The position numbers and the translations under genes are program-made. A stretch of 33,805 bases of DNA, taken from NCBI GenBank assembly GCA_021776435.1, contig JAJFFW010000012.1:1-33805 (forward strand). Direction: 5' to 3'. Below are positions 9,084-17,632 of the stretch, one piece after another. Position 1 is the first letter of the stretch; each line of letters begins with the position of its first letter. This DNA comes from Parvularculaceae bacterium. Its GTDB lineage: Bacteria; Pseudomonadota; Alphaproteobacteria; Caulobacterales; Parvularculaceae. Under the pieces are notes generated by a model. That model was given only the letters and a program-made list of their open reading frames with translations. It ran no database searches and had not been told where the DNA came from.

Positions 9084-10261
9084 TAGAAGTACCCTTCCTG
9101 CTTTTTCTTCTCCATGGATGCAGCCTGATCGTGGTCGATCATGCGGCCCTGTCGCTCGGATGTTTTGGTCAAGAGCATTTCCTGAATGATTTCAGGCAAT
9201 GTTGCGGCAGTCGATTCAACCGCGCCGGTCAGCGGATAACAGCCGAGCGTTCGAAAACGAACGGTTTTCATTTCGGGTTTTTCACCGGGATTCAGCGGAA
9301 GGCGATCATCGTCAACCATTATAAGAACGTCGTCGCGCTCAACAACCGGGCGTTCTTTCGCCAAGTAGAGCGGCACGATCGGAATATCTTCCTTATAGAT
9401 ATATTGCCAGATATCAAGTTCGGTCCAGTTGGAGAGCGGGAAGACGCGAATGCTTTCGCCTTTATTGATGCGCGTATTGTAGATGTCCCAAAGTTCAGGG
9501 CGCTGATTTTTCGGATCCCAGCGGTGATGTTCGGACCGGAAAGAGAAAATCCGCTCCTTGGCGCGGGATTTCTCTTCGTCTCTGCGAGCACCGCCAAACG
9601 CCGCGTCGAATTCATATTTATCAAGCGCCTGCTTCAGCGCCTGGGTTTTCATGATGTCGGTATGAACTTGAGATCCATGCGTGAACGGACCCACGCCCTG
9701 ACGCACTCCATCCTCATTGACATGGACAATGAGATCGAAACCGAGTTTCGCCGCCATTTCATCACGAAAGGCGATCATCTCCTTAAACTTCCAGGTCGTA
9801 TCCACATGCATCAGCGGGAAGGGCGGCTTCGCGGGATAAAAGGCTTTCATCGCTAGATGCAGCATCACCGCAGAATCTTTTCCCACGGAATACAGCATCA
9901 CGGGGTTTTCGCTTTCGGCTGCAACTTCGCGGATGATGTGTATGCTCTCCGCCTCAAGCCGATCGAGGTGGGTGATGGTTTTTATGTGAATTGATGGGGT
10001 ACGTGAGGATGGAGCGAAAGAAGAAAGCCCTGAGTCATCAGATCCGTTGGGGTGCTTTTTCAATGCAATGGATTCGAGTGCAGCGAGCTTTTCGAGCGCC
10101 GCCCTCAAGGTCTTCAGCGTGCATTGCCCTCCCGCTTTTAATCGTGCCAAACCCTTGCCGTCATTCATGAGTTTGCGCGACACCGTCGAGAGCGACAGGT
10201 CGTTGCTCCCGGCATAGGTTTCGGCGCGGCAGACGAGTTCGGAGATCTGCTTGTCTATCAT
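9083..10261 (-). CDS. cysD: Sulfate adenylyltransferase subunit 2 (CysD) with an N-terminal HTH-like extension
   Basis: Residues from about 97 ([17 protein letters not shown]) to 392 are ordinary CysD, the ATP sulfurylase catalytic subunit. It has the PP-loop SVGKDS (125-130), [15 protein letters not shown], and the C-terminus [17 protein letters not shown]. CysD normally begins at that THLDRL and is about 300 residues long. Here the frame runs on without a stop for some 95 more residues. Residues 1-64 resemble a small lambda-repressor-like HTH domain ([16 protein letters not shown], then [13 protein letters not shown]), and residues 66-94 look like a linker rich in Ser and Pro. No ATG occurs near residue 97, which supports the long form. 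It is the first gene of the cysD-cysNC unit. The HTH domain could let the protein bind its own promoter; this is inference. Confidence 0.93.
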   Translation of the reverse strand: MIDKQISELVCRAETYAGSNDLSLSTVSRKLMNDGKGLARLKAGGQCTLKTLRAALEKLAALESIALKKHPNGSDDSGLSSFAPSSRTPSIHIKTITHLDRLEAESIHIIREVAAESENPVMLYSVGKDSAVMLHLAMKAFYPAKPPFPLMHVDTTWKFKEMIAFRDEMAAKLGFDLIVHVNEDGVRQGVGPFTHGSQVHTDIMKTQALKQALDKYEFDAAFGGARRDEEKSRAKERIFSFRSEHHRWDPKNQRPELWDIYNTRINKGESIRVFPLSNWTELDIWQYIYKEDIPIVPLYLAKERPVVERDDVLIMVDDDRLPLNPGEKPEMKTVRFRTLGCYPLTGAVESTAATLPEIIQEMLLTKTSERQGRMIDHDQAASMEKKKQEGYF

Positions 10262-10400
10262 CGTGGGATAATTCCCTTAATTCCAGTGATGGTTCGGGTT
10301 TGCATAGCCAGTATATGGCAAAACACACCCTATATCCCACATCAAATTTTAACCCGCAAGTAATAATTCATTAAAATATGGGATATATCCCATGATTGTC
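10262..10400 (-). promoter_or_regulatory. cysD promoter region with GGGATA/TATCCC palindromes
   Basis: The perfect 16-bp palindrome ATGGGATATATCCCAT lies at 10378-10393. Its half TATATCCCA recurs at 10331-10339, exactly 53 bases away, about five helical turns. A third, imperfect relative (GGGATAATTCCC, 10265-10276) lies just before the start codon. Read on the minus strand, TATACT (10310-10315) is a good -10 box; the region 17 bases upstream overlaps the 10331-10339 half-site. This looks like an operator set for a dimeric regulator, either the HTH domain on CysD itself or an outside factor. Promoter and operator are inferred from sequence only. Confidence 0.55.
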
Positions 10401-10701
10401 CGGTCATTCGTGAAAGAATCCGCCGGTTTTGATGTGCATTCGGTCACCACAGACAATTCTGAAATGGAAGGAATGATTCATGAAGCAACGAAGCTTGCCC
10501 CACCATCGAGCGCTTTGCGCCCTCTCGGGGTGATATGAATGGTCAATCGGGCGTCTACCGATCTGTGGCGCAAATCCATGCGTTCTTCCTCGTCGGTTTT
10601 ATGCTTGTGAAGAAAAGACAGTGTTGTCTGGGAAGGGAAAAAGCATTCAGGCAGAAATGAAAACACGAGATCCCAATGGAAGGTTTTTGGTGGCGCCGCG
10701 T
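10401..10701. other. Gap between murD2 end and cysD regulatory region
   Basis: Both strands were read. A minus-strand frame of 82 codons (10478-10726) overlaps the end of murD2 and has no family character or ribosome site. I see no RNA gene, strong terminator hairpin or mobile element here. Confidence 0.35.
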
Positions 10702-12075
10702 TCACATCGTTTCTTTCAATGCGCATTCGCGAAAAAACTGGCTACGTTCCCGGTAGGACTTATAGGGGGAAGATGACGCGGCGCCGGGTGAAAAAATTAT
10801 TGCATCGCCCACCTGCGCGCGCATTGAAGCGAAGGCGATCGCGTCTGGTAAGCCGTCTTTAAAAACAAACTGTTCGGTTTTAGAAATAGTCATTGCAGCA
10901 TGGTGTATTTTAGTACTGATTTCTCCAAATATGATGGGCGTAACGTTCTTTGAGTTGGAAATTTCAAAAACAAACCGTTTCCAATCTTGTCCTCTGTCCT
11001 TACCCCCTACAATCAGAAAAATATTACGGTCTGACCATTCGGCCATGACCGAAAGAGTCGCCTCCGGTATTGTGGCTAAAGAGTCGTCGATCCAAATCCG
11101 CCCATCGTTGGTTACCAATACTTCTTTACGATGTGGCAACGGTGTCCATGAATGAAGATGCTCTTTGACAACAAGAAAACATTGACGAGGTGTCCATAGT
11201 TTTTTGTGTAATGTTGCGGCAATTGCAGTGCAAAGGTTTTTTGTTAATATCTCAGATGCAAAATGTTGATTAAGGGCGCTTACGTCCAAAGTTTCATTTA
11301 AACCCATGATTTGAATAAGGCGCTGTTTTGGTGTTGGTTGGGAGTGGATCACATAGTTTTCTTGTATTACGTAATCGGCAGTGCAATGACGTTTTGCAAT
11401 ATCAAGAGTAGCGAGATCGATAAGGCACTCTGTTTGTTCATGCCGTAATAAAGGCTGAAGTTTCGATTTTACATACTCATCAAAACTACCGTGCCAATCA
11501 GTATGCTCATTGAAAATGTTTGTAATGACATGCAGACTAGGTGTCGCATCAAAGTCATAAAGTTGAAATGAGGAAAGCTCCGCCACATAATAATCGGCGG
11601 TTATGGTTTCTTCTGAAAGCGGGGGGGCGCCAATGTTCCCCACGAGCCGACTGGAATGGCCACTCCATTCTATCAAACTGTTGATAATATGCGCAGTCGT
11701 GCTCTTTCCCTTGGAGCCGGTGACCGTAATGACCTGATTAGAGGATTGATTCTTCAGCCAATACCCTGTGGGTGTGATTGATCTCCCCCCCCAAGCGTAC
11801 AAAGCCGACAAAGCTCGATTATCTGGTTTTATGCCAGGGGATCTTAGATACAGTAAGTGATCCAAATTCAACTGAGCAATCTGTTTTGCAAAGTCGTCTT
11901 CAGTGATGACGCCTGTGACGATCCGCCTGAGTTCATCAGGGATATGATCAACTTGACCGTCAATGATAATAATCTGTTTGTTTGATTGCAGGGTTGAAAA
12001 ATACCGAACAGCTGCGGCGCCCTCGACACCGCATCCATGTACGTAAACATCTTCTATTTCATTAAAGTTCTTCAT
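10702..12075 (-). CDS. murD2: UDP-N-acetylmuramoyl-L-alanine--L-glutamate ligase, MurD2 type
   Basis: This is a Mur ligase of about 457 residues from the chosen start. The ATP loop is GSKGKSTT at residues 120-127. Other landmarks are NIGAPPL, YYVAELSSFQL, NIFNEHTDWHGSFDEY, DDSLATIPEAT, GGKDRGQDW and FSPGAASSSPY, all MurD-like. Ordinary MurD adds D-Glu to UDP-MurNAc-L-Ala in the cytoplasm. The partner gene immediately upstream is MurL, and in Xanthomonas oryzae the MurD2 encoded beside MurL adds L-Glu instead. The MurD2 specificity is inferred from that pairing. The ATG at 12075 (MKNFNEIEDVYVHGCG) overlaps the murL end by 14 bases; longer frames up to 12156 lack family character. Sequence here is AT-richer than in the flanks. 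Confidence 0.87.
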   Translation of the reverse strand: MKNFNEIEDVYVHGCGVEGAAAVRYFSTLQSNKQIIIIDGQVDHIPDELRRIVTGVITEDDFAKQIAQLNLDHLLYLRSPGIKPDNRALSALYAWGGRSITPTGYWLKNQSSNQVITVTGSKGKSTTAHIINSLIEWSGHSSRLVGNIGAPPLSEETITADYYVAELSSFQLYDFDATPSLHVITNIFNEHTDWHGSFDEYVKSKLQPLLRHEQTECLIDLATLDIAKRHCTADYVIQENYVIHSQPTPKQRLIQIMGLNETLDVSALNQHFASEILTKNLCTAIAATLHKKLWTPRQCFLVVKEHLHSWTPLPHRKEVLVTNDGRIWIDDSLATIPEATLSVMAEWSDRNIFLIVGGKDRGQDWKRFVFEISNSKNVTPIIFGEISTKIHHAAMTISKTEQFVFKDGLPDAIAFASMRAQVGDAIIFSPGAASSSPYKSYRERSQFFRECALKETM

Positions 12076-13435
12076 AAAAATATTGGTGGAATTGTTTGGG
12101 TACATTCTTTGAATTTTCAATTGTAAACTGGTTATCCCAACGCGTTTCAGGGTCATCCGCGCTTGCTAATGCAGCCAATGATGAAACTATTTTTGCATTC
12201 TTCCATTCCGGTTCGTTGCTCAGACGCCAAAGCGCCGCTTTTACTTCGTCCGTCGTTCCAACACAGTCCCATGGTTTGTTGTCCTTGAGGCCAAGCATTT
12301 CCATGTAAGTGTCCAAAAGGGTCGGGTCTTCTAACGGATTGCCCTGAAAAATCTTCTCTAACGTCTTCCGGGGTAAAAATGGCGCCAGGGTCAGAAATGT
12401 AAACGCGCATTTAGCGCATTCACAACACCATTTCTTTTTGGTTTGCGCGGCTATGAAAAAATTCTTGTTGCAGCTTGTGAAATTGTTGAGCGCATCATCA
12501 ATTTTGGATAAGTAGCGTGTTATCCACAACTCCGAAACGGGTCGCAAGAGTGAAAAATACGTCAAACGCCCATTCGTTATAGCTTTAATATCGCTGCTGA
12601 CCAATTGTTCAAACTCAAAAGATTTCGAGTATTGATGATTTACGGACAGACCGTCTCGATCAATTGTTGGTTCATCTGCTGATCGTTCGTTGGCGAACAC
12701 CACCATTTCTGCCCCAGTGATGACCGCATGGATGATCAAGGCGAATGAATTAATTGCAGTGATCGGTACATGCCCATTTAAACCTGATTGCGCCGTGGCG
12801 GCGGAAAGGCGAGCATCAAGAGTCCTTTGAATAATATCCAATTCATTGCCAGCATTTAGCTCAGTTAAAACATTGGCTACTCTTTGTGACGTTGCAACAG
12901 AAGATGATCGGAATTTATATTGCGCGCGTTTTACTATGTTCCGTGCGACATATGAGTCCTTTCCACCACCAAAGGCTAAAATGACTTGAGGATAATCAAA
13001 ACGATTTCGAATCTCGTGCGCGATGTCAAAATGTTCGGGTCGTTCATCCGCGAGCGGTCGTTGGTGCGGAGGGTTGATATATTGAATATCTAATTTTGGA
13101 GAAACCGGTAAATTGTTTCGATAGCGGAATTCGGACATGCCTTCATCATAGATACGTGAGACAATTCCTTTGCCAGTGAGAGTCACCGGCCCTGATCGAA
13201 TGGTTATTTTCTTTGAACCGCTTAATTTATAATAACTGGTTCCCAGTGCACAATGAAGCAGCGTAATGATGTGACCCAGTTCTTCGGTCTGCAACTTTTC
13301 GAGGCTGACGCCGGAATAAGGAAAGCTTAAGGTCTCTGTGAAATCGCCATGTACGGAGCAGTGGAATGAAAACTCAATACTGGGAGTGTCAGGGATGAAC
13401 CGCCAACGTGTTAATTCAAAAAATGGCTGACTCAT
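12062..13435 (-). CDS. murL: UDP-N-acetyl-alpha-D-muramoyl-L-alanyl-L-glutamate epimerase, MurL
   Basis: The product, 457 residues from the chosen start, matches my knowledge of MurL, the glycopeptidyl-glutamate epimerase that turns the terminal L-Glu of UDP-MurNAc-L-Ala-L-Glu into D-Glu, using ATP. Visible hallmarks are a PP-loop-like LAFGGGKDSYVA (G156 to S161), NGHVPITAINS, ANERSADEPT, VNHQYSKSFEFE, a CCECAKCAFTFLTLAPFLP cluster with four cysteines, and GNPLEDP. The ATG at 13435 is preceded by GGAA at suitable spacing and begins FFELTRWRF, where the domain seems to begin. An upstream ATG at 13513 in the same frame has no ribosome site. murL leads a two-gene unit overlapping murD2. An alternative reading as a generic ATP-pyrophosphatase is less likely given the partner. 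Confidence 0.85.
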   Translation of the reverse strand: MSQPFFELTRWRFIPDTPSIEFSFHCSVHGDFTETLSFPYSGVSLEKLQTEELGHIITLLHCALGTSYYKLSGSKKITIRSGPVTLTGKGIVSRIYDEGMSEFRYRNNLPVSPKLDIQYINPPHQRPLADERPEHFDIAHEIRNRFDYPQVILAFGGGKDSYVARNIVKRAQYKFRSSSVATSQRVANVLTELNAGNELDIIQRTLDARLSAATAQSGLNGHVPITAINSFALIIHAVITGAEMVVFANERSADEPTIDRDGLSVNHQYSKSFEFEQLVSSDIKAITNGRLTYFSLLRPVSELWITRYLSKIDDALNNFTSCNKNFFIAAQTKKKWCCECAKCAFTFLTLAPFLPRKTLEKIFQGNPLEDPTLLDTYMEMLGLKDNKPWDCVGTTDEVKAALWRLSNEPEWKNAKIVSSLAALASADDPETRWDNQFTIENSKNVPKQFHQYFYEEL

Positions 13436-13591
13436 TGCTTTTCCATAGCTAATCATTCGCCCCGATCCAACAGATGGATCTGTAAAGGTTCTCCATCCGC
13501 TGGAAAGCCTCATTTAGTGTTTTTATCATCTTTGGCGCCTGTATCAAAAGCCGTATTTAGTTTTCTAGGTTTCTTTTGTCAGATAAAATTT

Positions 13592-13880
13592 CTAGGCGGC
13601 AAATAGACCATTTTTCGATCCCAGCATGGAATTAAGTCGATCATACTTTATAAGCGGCAGGAGAAAAGCAGTGGAGGGGGCAACGCCGCTCATTACACCG
13701 AATAGTATTTCCTCTTTTGAACCGTAGTAATGATATATGAGAGATTTAGAAACATTACACAGGGAAACCTAGCTCTGATATAGACGCACCATTAAACCCG
13801 TGGCGCGCGAATAATTTCACGGCCTGGTCAGTAATCGCTTCACGCTTTTGTTCGTAATCCGAAGCTTGTTTTCTCGCCAT
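13592..13880 (-). pseudogene. Frameshifted, truncated TetR/AcrR regulator (PaaR-like)
   Basis: From an ATG at 13880 the minus strand reads MARKQASDYEQKREAITDQA then VKLFARHGFNGASISEL, a TetR N-terminus, and hits a stop after a few wrong-frame residues. In the neighbouring frame the helix-turn-helix resumes as CNVSKSLIYHYYGSKEEILF, then GVMSGV. It then runs into sequence without TetR character and stops at 13592. So the HTH is split by a frameshift, with what looks like one extra base, and the whole ligand-binding domain (about 130 residues) is gone. It lies at the 3' side of the paaG-paaZ-paaK-ethD arm, a usual place for a local phenylacetate TetR repressor. It cannot make a working repressor. 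Confidence 0.8.
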
Positions 13881-13947
13881 ATCATTTCTCACATGCCTGC
13901 GAATTCAACTCTTTGGGGGGAGTTGGTCGTCACAGACAGTTTGTCGA

Positions 13948-14250
13948 TTAGTCTTCTTCCGCGACGAGCAAGGTGACCAACCCTTTGGCGAAAGACATGA
14001 GATCTTTACCGGCGGCGCGGTTCTCGGGAGACGCCATCGCTGTGTCGAATGTCTCACGATCAGGGAAGCGCATTTCAGCGATGATGAAAAATTCCGGATC
14101 ACCGCCCATTGGTGACCCCTTCACCAGGTTGACTGTCGCTTCTTGCAAGCCGGGCGTTTTCGCCACAAGCGGAATATGAATTTCACGGTAGTGCTTGAGA
14201 AATGCCTCCGGGTCATCAGGCTTTTTGTAAAGTGCAATAAGTTTGGTCAT
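13948..14250 (-). CDS. EthD family protein
   Basis: This is a 100-residue protein of the EthD family in the dimeric alpha-beta barrel fold. It shows ALYKKPDDPEAFLKHYREIH at the start (the family's 'F..HY...H.P'), LVAKTPGL, and MRFPDRETFDTAMASPENRAAGKDL, which is the conserved 'S.E......D' end. EthD was first described as needed for ethyl tert-butyl ether degradation. Its chemical role is unclear, though members often sit in aromatic-compound operons. Here it follows paaK by 12 bases and is the last intact gene of the paaG-paaZ-paaK arm. A role in phenylacetate breakdown is suggested by position only. Confidence 0.88.
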   Translation of the reverse strand: MTKLIALYKKPDDPEAFLKHYREIHIPLVAKTPGLQEATVNLVKGSPMGGDPEFFIIAEMRFPDRETFDTAMASPENRAAGKDLMSFAKGLVTLLVAEED

Positions 14251-14262
14251 GTGTGTCTCCGT

Positions 14263-15579
14263 CTAAGGTTTTGATCGCAAATCAATCACACGCTTTGCCT
14301 TTCCTGCGGAACGGGCAAGGCTGTGTGGTTCAACTATTTTGGTCCGAATTGAAATCCCAATATGTGTTTTTATTCGTTTGGCCAGAGTTTGAGCGGCGCG
14401 TTGTTTGTTTTCTTGTGATTGATTGTCGCGTGCTTCAACTTTTACGGTCAGTACGTCCATGCGGTCCGGTCGGGTTATTTCTAGGAGATAATGCGGCGCC
14501 AGTTCGGCTACTGTTAAGATTTGTTCTTCGATTTGCGCCGGGAATATATTAACGCCGCGAATGATGAGCATGTCATCATCGCGACCCGATATGCGTTCGA
14601 TACGTCGCATCGTTCTGGCGGTTCCCGGAAGTAGGCGCGTCAAATCACGAGTCCGATAACGAATGATCGGCATGGCTTCCTTGGTCAGTGACGTGAAAAC
14701 AAGCTCGCCAAGCTCTCCATCTGGTAAGACATCACCGGTTTTGGGGTTAATAATCTCCGGGTAGAAATGGTCCTCCCAAACAGTCAAACCGTCTTTCGTC
14801 TCCACGCATTCATTGGCGACTCCTGGGCCGATGATTTCCGAAAGCCCGTAAATATCGACTGCGTCAATGGCGAAGGCGTCTTCAATTTCTCTACGCATGG
14901 ATTCAGTCCAGGGTTCAGCTCCGAAAATGCCTATTTTTAAAGATGATTTTCGTGGATCTATCCCTTGTCTGCGAAACTCATCAAGGATGGCCAACATATA
15001 ACTCGGCGTCACCATAATGATGTCAGGTTTGAAATCGCACAGGAGACGCACCTGTTTCTCGGTCTGACCGCCCGACATGGGGATAACTGTGCACCCTAGA
15101 GATTCAGCTCCATAATGTGCCCCGAGCCCGCCGGTAAAAAGACCGTACCCATAGGATATGTGCACTTTCATACCAGGGCGTCCACCTGCGGCGCGGATAG
15201 AACGCGCTACGACGGATGACCAAATTTCGATGTCGGATTTTGTATAGCCAACCACTGTTGGTTGGCCAGTTGTGCCGGATGAGGCATGAACGCGCGCGAT
15301 TTCCCTCATCGGCGTCGCAAAGAAACCAAACGGATAATGTGCGCGCAAATCGGCTTTCGTGGTAAACGGAAATTTTTCTAGATCGGCGAGCGTTCGAATG
15401 TCATTGGGGTGTACCCCAGCTTCATCAAACTTCACGCGGTAGGGTTTTGAATGTTCATAGGCATGGGTTATGGAACTCTTTAATCGACTGAGCTGTAGTG
15501 TTCTTAACTCTCCTTGCGACAAGCGCTCGCTATCGTCGAGCATGGGTTCGTAAGTGTCGTGCTGCATAGAATTCAACAC
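14263..15579 (-). CDS. paaK: Phenylacetate--CoA ligase
   Basis: The 438-residue product is the first enzyme of the aerobic phenylacetate pathway; it uses ATP to make phenylacetyl-CoA in the cytoplasm. It has the adenylate-forming signature HASSGTTGQPTVVGYT (about residues 93-108), MKVHISYGYGLFTGGLGAHYG, IFGAEPWTES, DIYGLSEIIGPGVA and RISGRDDDMLIIRGVNIFP, all typical of PaaK, and normal length. The frame starts with a GTG at 15579 whose G is shared with the TAG stop of paaZ; an ATG four codons in is an alternative start. It lies between paaZ and the EthD gene in one transcription unit. Confidence 0.97.
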   Translation of the reverse strand: MLNSMQHDTYEPMLDDSERLSQGELRTLQLSRLKSSITHAYEHSKPYRVKFDEAGVHPNDIRTLADLEKFPFTTKADLRAHYPFGFFATPMREIARVHASSGTTGQPTVVGYTKSDIEIWSSVVARSIRAAGGRPGMKVHISYGYGLFTGGLGAHYGAESLGCTVIPMSGGQTEKQVRLLCDFKPDIIMVTPSYMLAILDEFRRQGIDPRKSSLKIGIFGAEPWTESMRREIEDAFAIDAVDIYGLSEIIGPGVANECVETKDGLTVWEDHFYPEIINPKTGDVLPDGELGELVFTSLTKEAMPIIRYRTRDLTRLLPGTARTMRRIERISGRDDDMLIIRGVNIFPAQIEEQILTVAELAPHYLLEITRPDRMDVLTVKVEARDNQSQENKQRAAQTLAKRIKTHIGISIRTKIVEPHSLARSAGKAKRVIDLRSKP

Positions 15580-17609
15580 TATATTGCGTTCATGGTGAGC
15601 AGGTCATAACTTGCAACGGCTTCGTCATCTTGGTTCGTAACCAGAACATCCCATCTTACCTCGCCATAGTCGTCATTGCGTTTCTTTTTCGATTTGGCGG
15701 TCAGGCGTACTTTAATGGTGTCGCCGGCGGGTATCGGGGTCAGAAAACGAAGCTCATCGAGACCATAATTCGCGAGGACCGGCCCTGGCGCTGGATCTAC
15801 AAAAAGACCGGCTGCGAAGGAGAGGATCAAATACCCATGCGCCACCCGGCCTGGAAAAAACGGATTTGCTTTTGCGGCGTCTTCGTCCATATGAGCGTAG
15901 AATGTATCGCCAGTGAATTCGGCGAAGTGTTCAATGTCATCAAGCGTTATTGTACGTGATTTTGTTTCGATCGTCTTTCCGATTTCCAGTTCACCAAATT
16001 TAAGACGGAATGGGTGCGGCGCGCCAGCGTCGATATCAGCGCCTTTCATCCAGCTATTGGTGACGCCGCTGATGATGGAGGGCGATCCTTGAATCGCTGT
16101 TCGCTGCATATAGTGTTTCACACCCCGCACCCCGCCGAGCTCTTCGCCGCCGCCGGCGCGCCCTGGGCCGCCATGAACGAGGACGGGGAGGGGTGATCCG
16201 TGTCCGGTCGATTCTTTGGCGCTGTCACGATTGATGATAGCTATGCGGCCATGATAAGCGCCTGCGTCAAGAGCGAAGTCGCGCGCAACGTCACGGTCGT
16301 GGGTGAAGAGAGACATGACGAGAGAGCCTTCTCCACGATTGCACAGACGGATCGCGTCGTGGACGTCGTCATAGGGCATTAAAGTTGAAACGGGACCGAA
16401 GGCTTCAACCTCATGGGCTTTAATGGCCTTACCTGGATTATCGCAGCGTAGGAGAATTGGTGAAATAAATGCGCCGTCTTTAATGTCCCCGCCGATCACA
16501 TCAACATTATACGGATCGCCGAATACAATTTCAGACTCGGTTGTTAACGTTGCAACCTTTTCACGAACATCGTCACGTTGGGCCTGGCTGACCAGCGCGC
16601 CCATCCGCACCTCGTCATTGGCGGGGTCACCGACCACAATTTTTACAAGACGTGCTTTGAGCGCCTCTTCCGTCGCACGGAGTACGCTCCGATGAACAAT
16701 AGCGCGGCGGATCGCGGTGCATTTCTGGCCAGCCTTGACCGTCATCTCACGGACCACTTCTTTGACAAAGAGATCAAACTCCGGTGTATCAGGCGTGGCG
16801 TCAGGGCCAAGCACTGAAGCGTTGAGGGAGTCCTGCTCCGCAACAAAACGTACGCTCTGGCCAGTAATACGTGGATGGGTTTTGAGTTTGCTTGCTGTCG
16901 ATGCTGAGCCGGTGAAGGAAACAACGTCTTGCCCCGTGAGATGATCAAAGAGGTTTCCCGTTGATCCAACGATGAGCTGTACGGCGCCTTCAGGCAGGCG
17001 CCCGGTTTCAATCATGATCCGAAAAGCAGCTTCGGCGAGATACGCAGTCGCGGTCGCTGGTTTGACGATCGACGGCATGCCAGCGAGAAATGTCGGCGCC
17101 AGTTTCTCGAGCATGCCCCAGACTGGGAAGTTGAAGGCGTTGATGTGGACTGCGACGCCCTGAAGCGGCGTGTAAATATGTTGCCCCATAAATGTGCCGT
17201 GGCGAGAGATTTGTTCTGCAGGACCATCCATTAGAATCCGGTCGTCAGGTAAATATCGCCGGCCTGTTGACGACATGGAAAATAGCGTGCCTGCGCCGCC
17301 TTCAATATCGATCCAGCCGTCCTTGCGGGTTGCACCTGAATGGAAATTCAGCGCGTAAAGCTCTTCCTTGCGCTCCATGATGGCTTTGCCGAGATCTTTT
17401 AGAATATAGGCTCTGTCATGAAAGGTTAGCTGGCGAAGGGCCGGACCGCCGATAGTGCGTCCATGTTCTAACATTGCCTCGAAGTTCAGACCGGAAGAAC
17501 TCGTCTTCGCCACCGTTTCGCCGGTCACCGCGGAGGGGATGGCAACCAGATTGCCATCGCCTTCCACCCATTCATCTGCCGCATAATTCTTCAGGATTGG
17601 CGCTGACAT
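15579..17609 (-). CDS. paaZ: Bifunctional oxepin-CoA hydrolase / 3-oxo-5,6-dehydrosuberyl-CoA semialdehyde dehydrogenase PaaZ
   Basis: The 676-residue protein opens the oxepin ring of the pathway intermediate and oxidises the aldehyde formed. Residues 1 to about 520 are an aldehyde dehydrogenase: HINAFNFPVWGMLEKLAP, ATATAYLAE, FTGSASTASKL, FVAEQDSLNASVLG with the general-base Glu, and KAGQKCTAIRRA with the catalytic Cys. From about residue 535 follows a MaoC-like hot-dog hydratase domain: ITLDDIEHFAEFTGD, then FYAHMDEDAA and FFPGRVAHGYLILSFAAGLF. Both domains appear complete, so ring cleavage and oxidation should be coupled as in E. coli PaaZ. It is the second gene of the minus arm, starting 23 bases after paaG. 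Confidence 0.96.
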   Translation of the reverse strand: MSAPILKNYAADEWVEGDGNLVAIPSAVTGETVAKTSSSGLNFEAMLEHGRTIGGPALRQLTFHDRAYILKDLGKAIMERKEELYALNFHSGATRKDGWIDIEGGAGTLFSMSSTGRRYLPDDRILMDGPAEQISRHGTFMGQHIYTPLQGVAVHINAFNFPVWGMLEKLAPTFLAGMPSIVKPATATAYLAEAAFRIMIETGRLPEGAVQLIVGSTGNLFDHLTGQDVVSFTGSASTASKLKTHPRITGQSVRFVAEQDSLNASVLGPDATPDTPEFDLFVKEVVREMTVKAGQKCTAIRRAIVHRSVLRATEEALKARLVKIVVGDPANDEVRMGALVSQAQRDDVREKVATLTTESEIVFGDPYNVDVIGGDIKDGAFISPILLRCDNPGKAIKAHEVEAFGPVSTLMPYDDVHDAIRLCNRGEGSLVMSLFTHDRDVARDFALDAGAYHGRIAIINRDSAKESTGHGSPLPVLVHGGPGRAGGGEELGGVRGVKHYMQRTAIQGSPSIISGVTNSWMKGADIDAGAPHPFRLKFGELEIGKTIETKSRTITLDDIEHFAEFTGDTFYAHMDEDAAKANPFFPGRVAHGYLILSFAAGLFVDPAPGPVLANYGLDELRFLTPIPAGDTIKVRLTAKSKKKRNDDYGEVRWDVLVTNQDDEAVASYDLLTMNAI

Positions 17610-17632
17610 TATTCTCTCCGTTATTTGGTAAT

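Noticed and set aside
9131-9856. 241-codon plus-strand frame opposite cysD
   Set aside because: It is a shadow of the strongly conserved CysD coding strand; long antisense frames are expected there.
10478-10726. 82-codon minus-strand frame after murD2
   Set aside because: It overlaps the murD2 end, lacks a ribosome site and has no recognisable domain. It may be chance.
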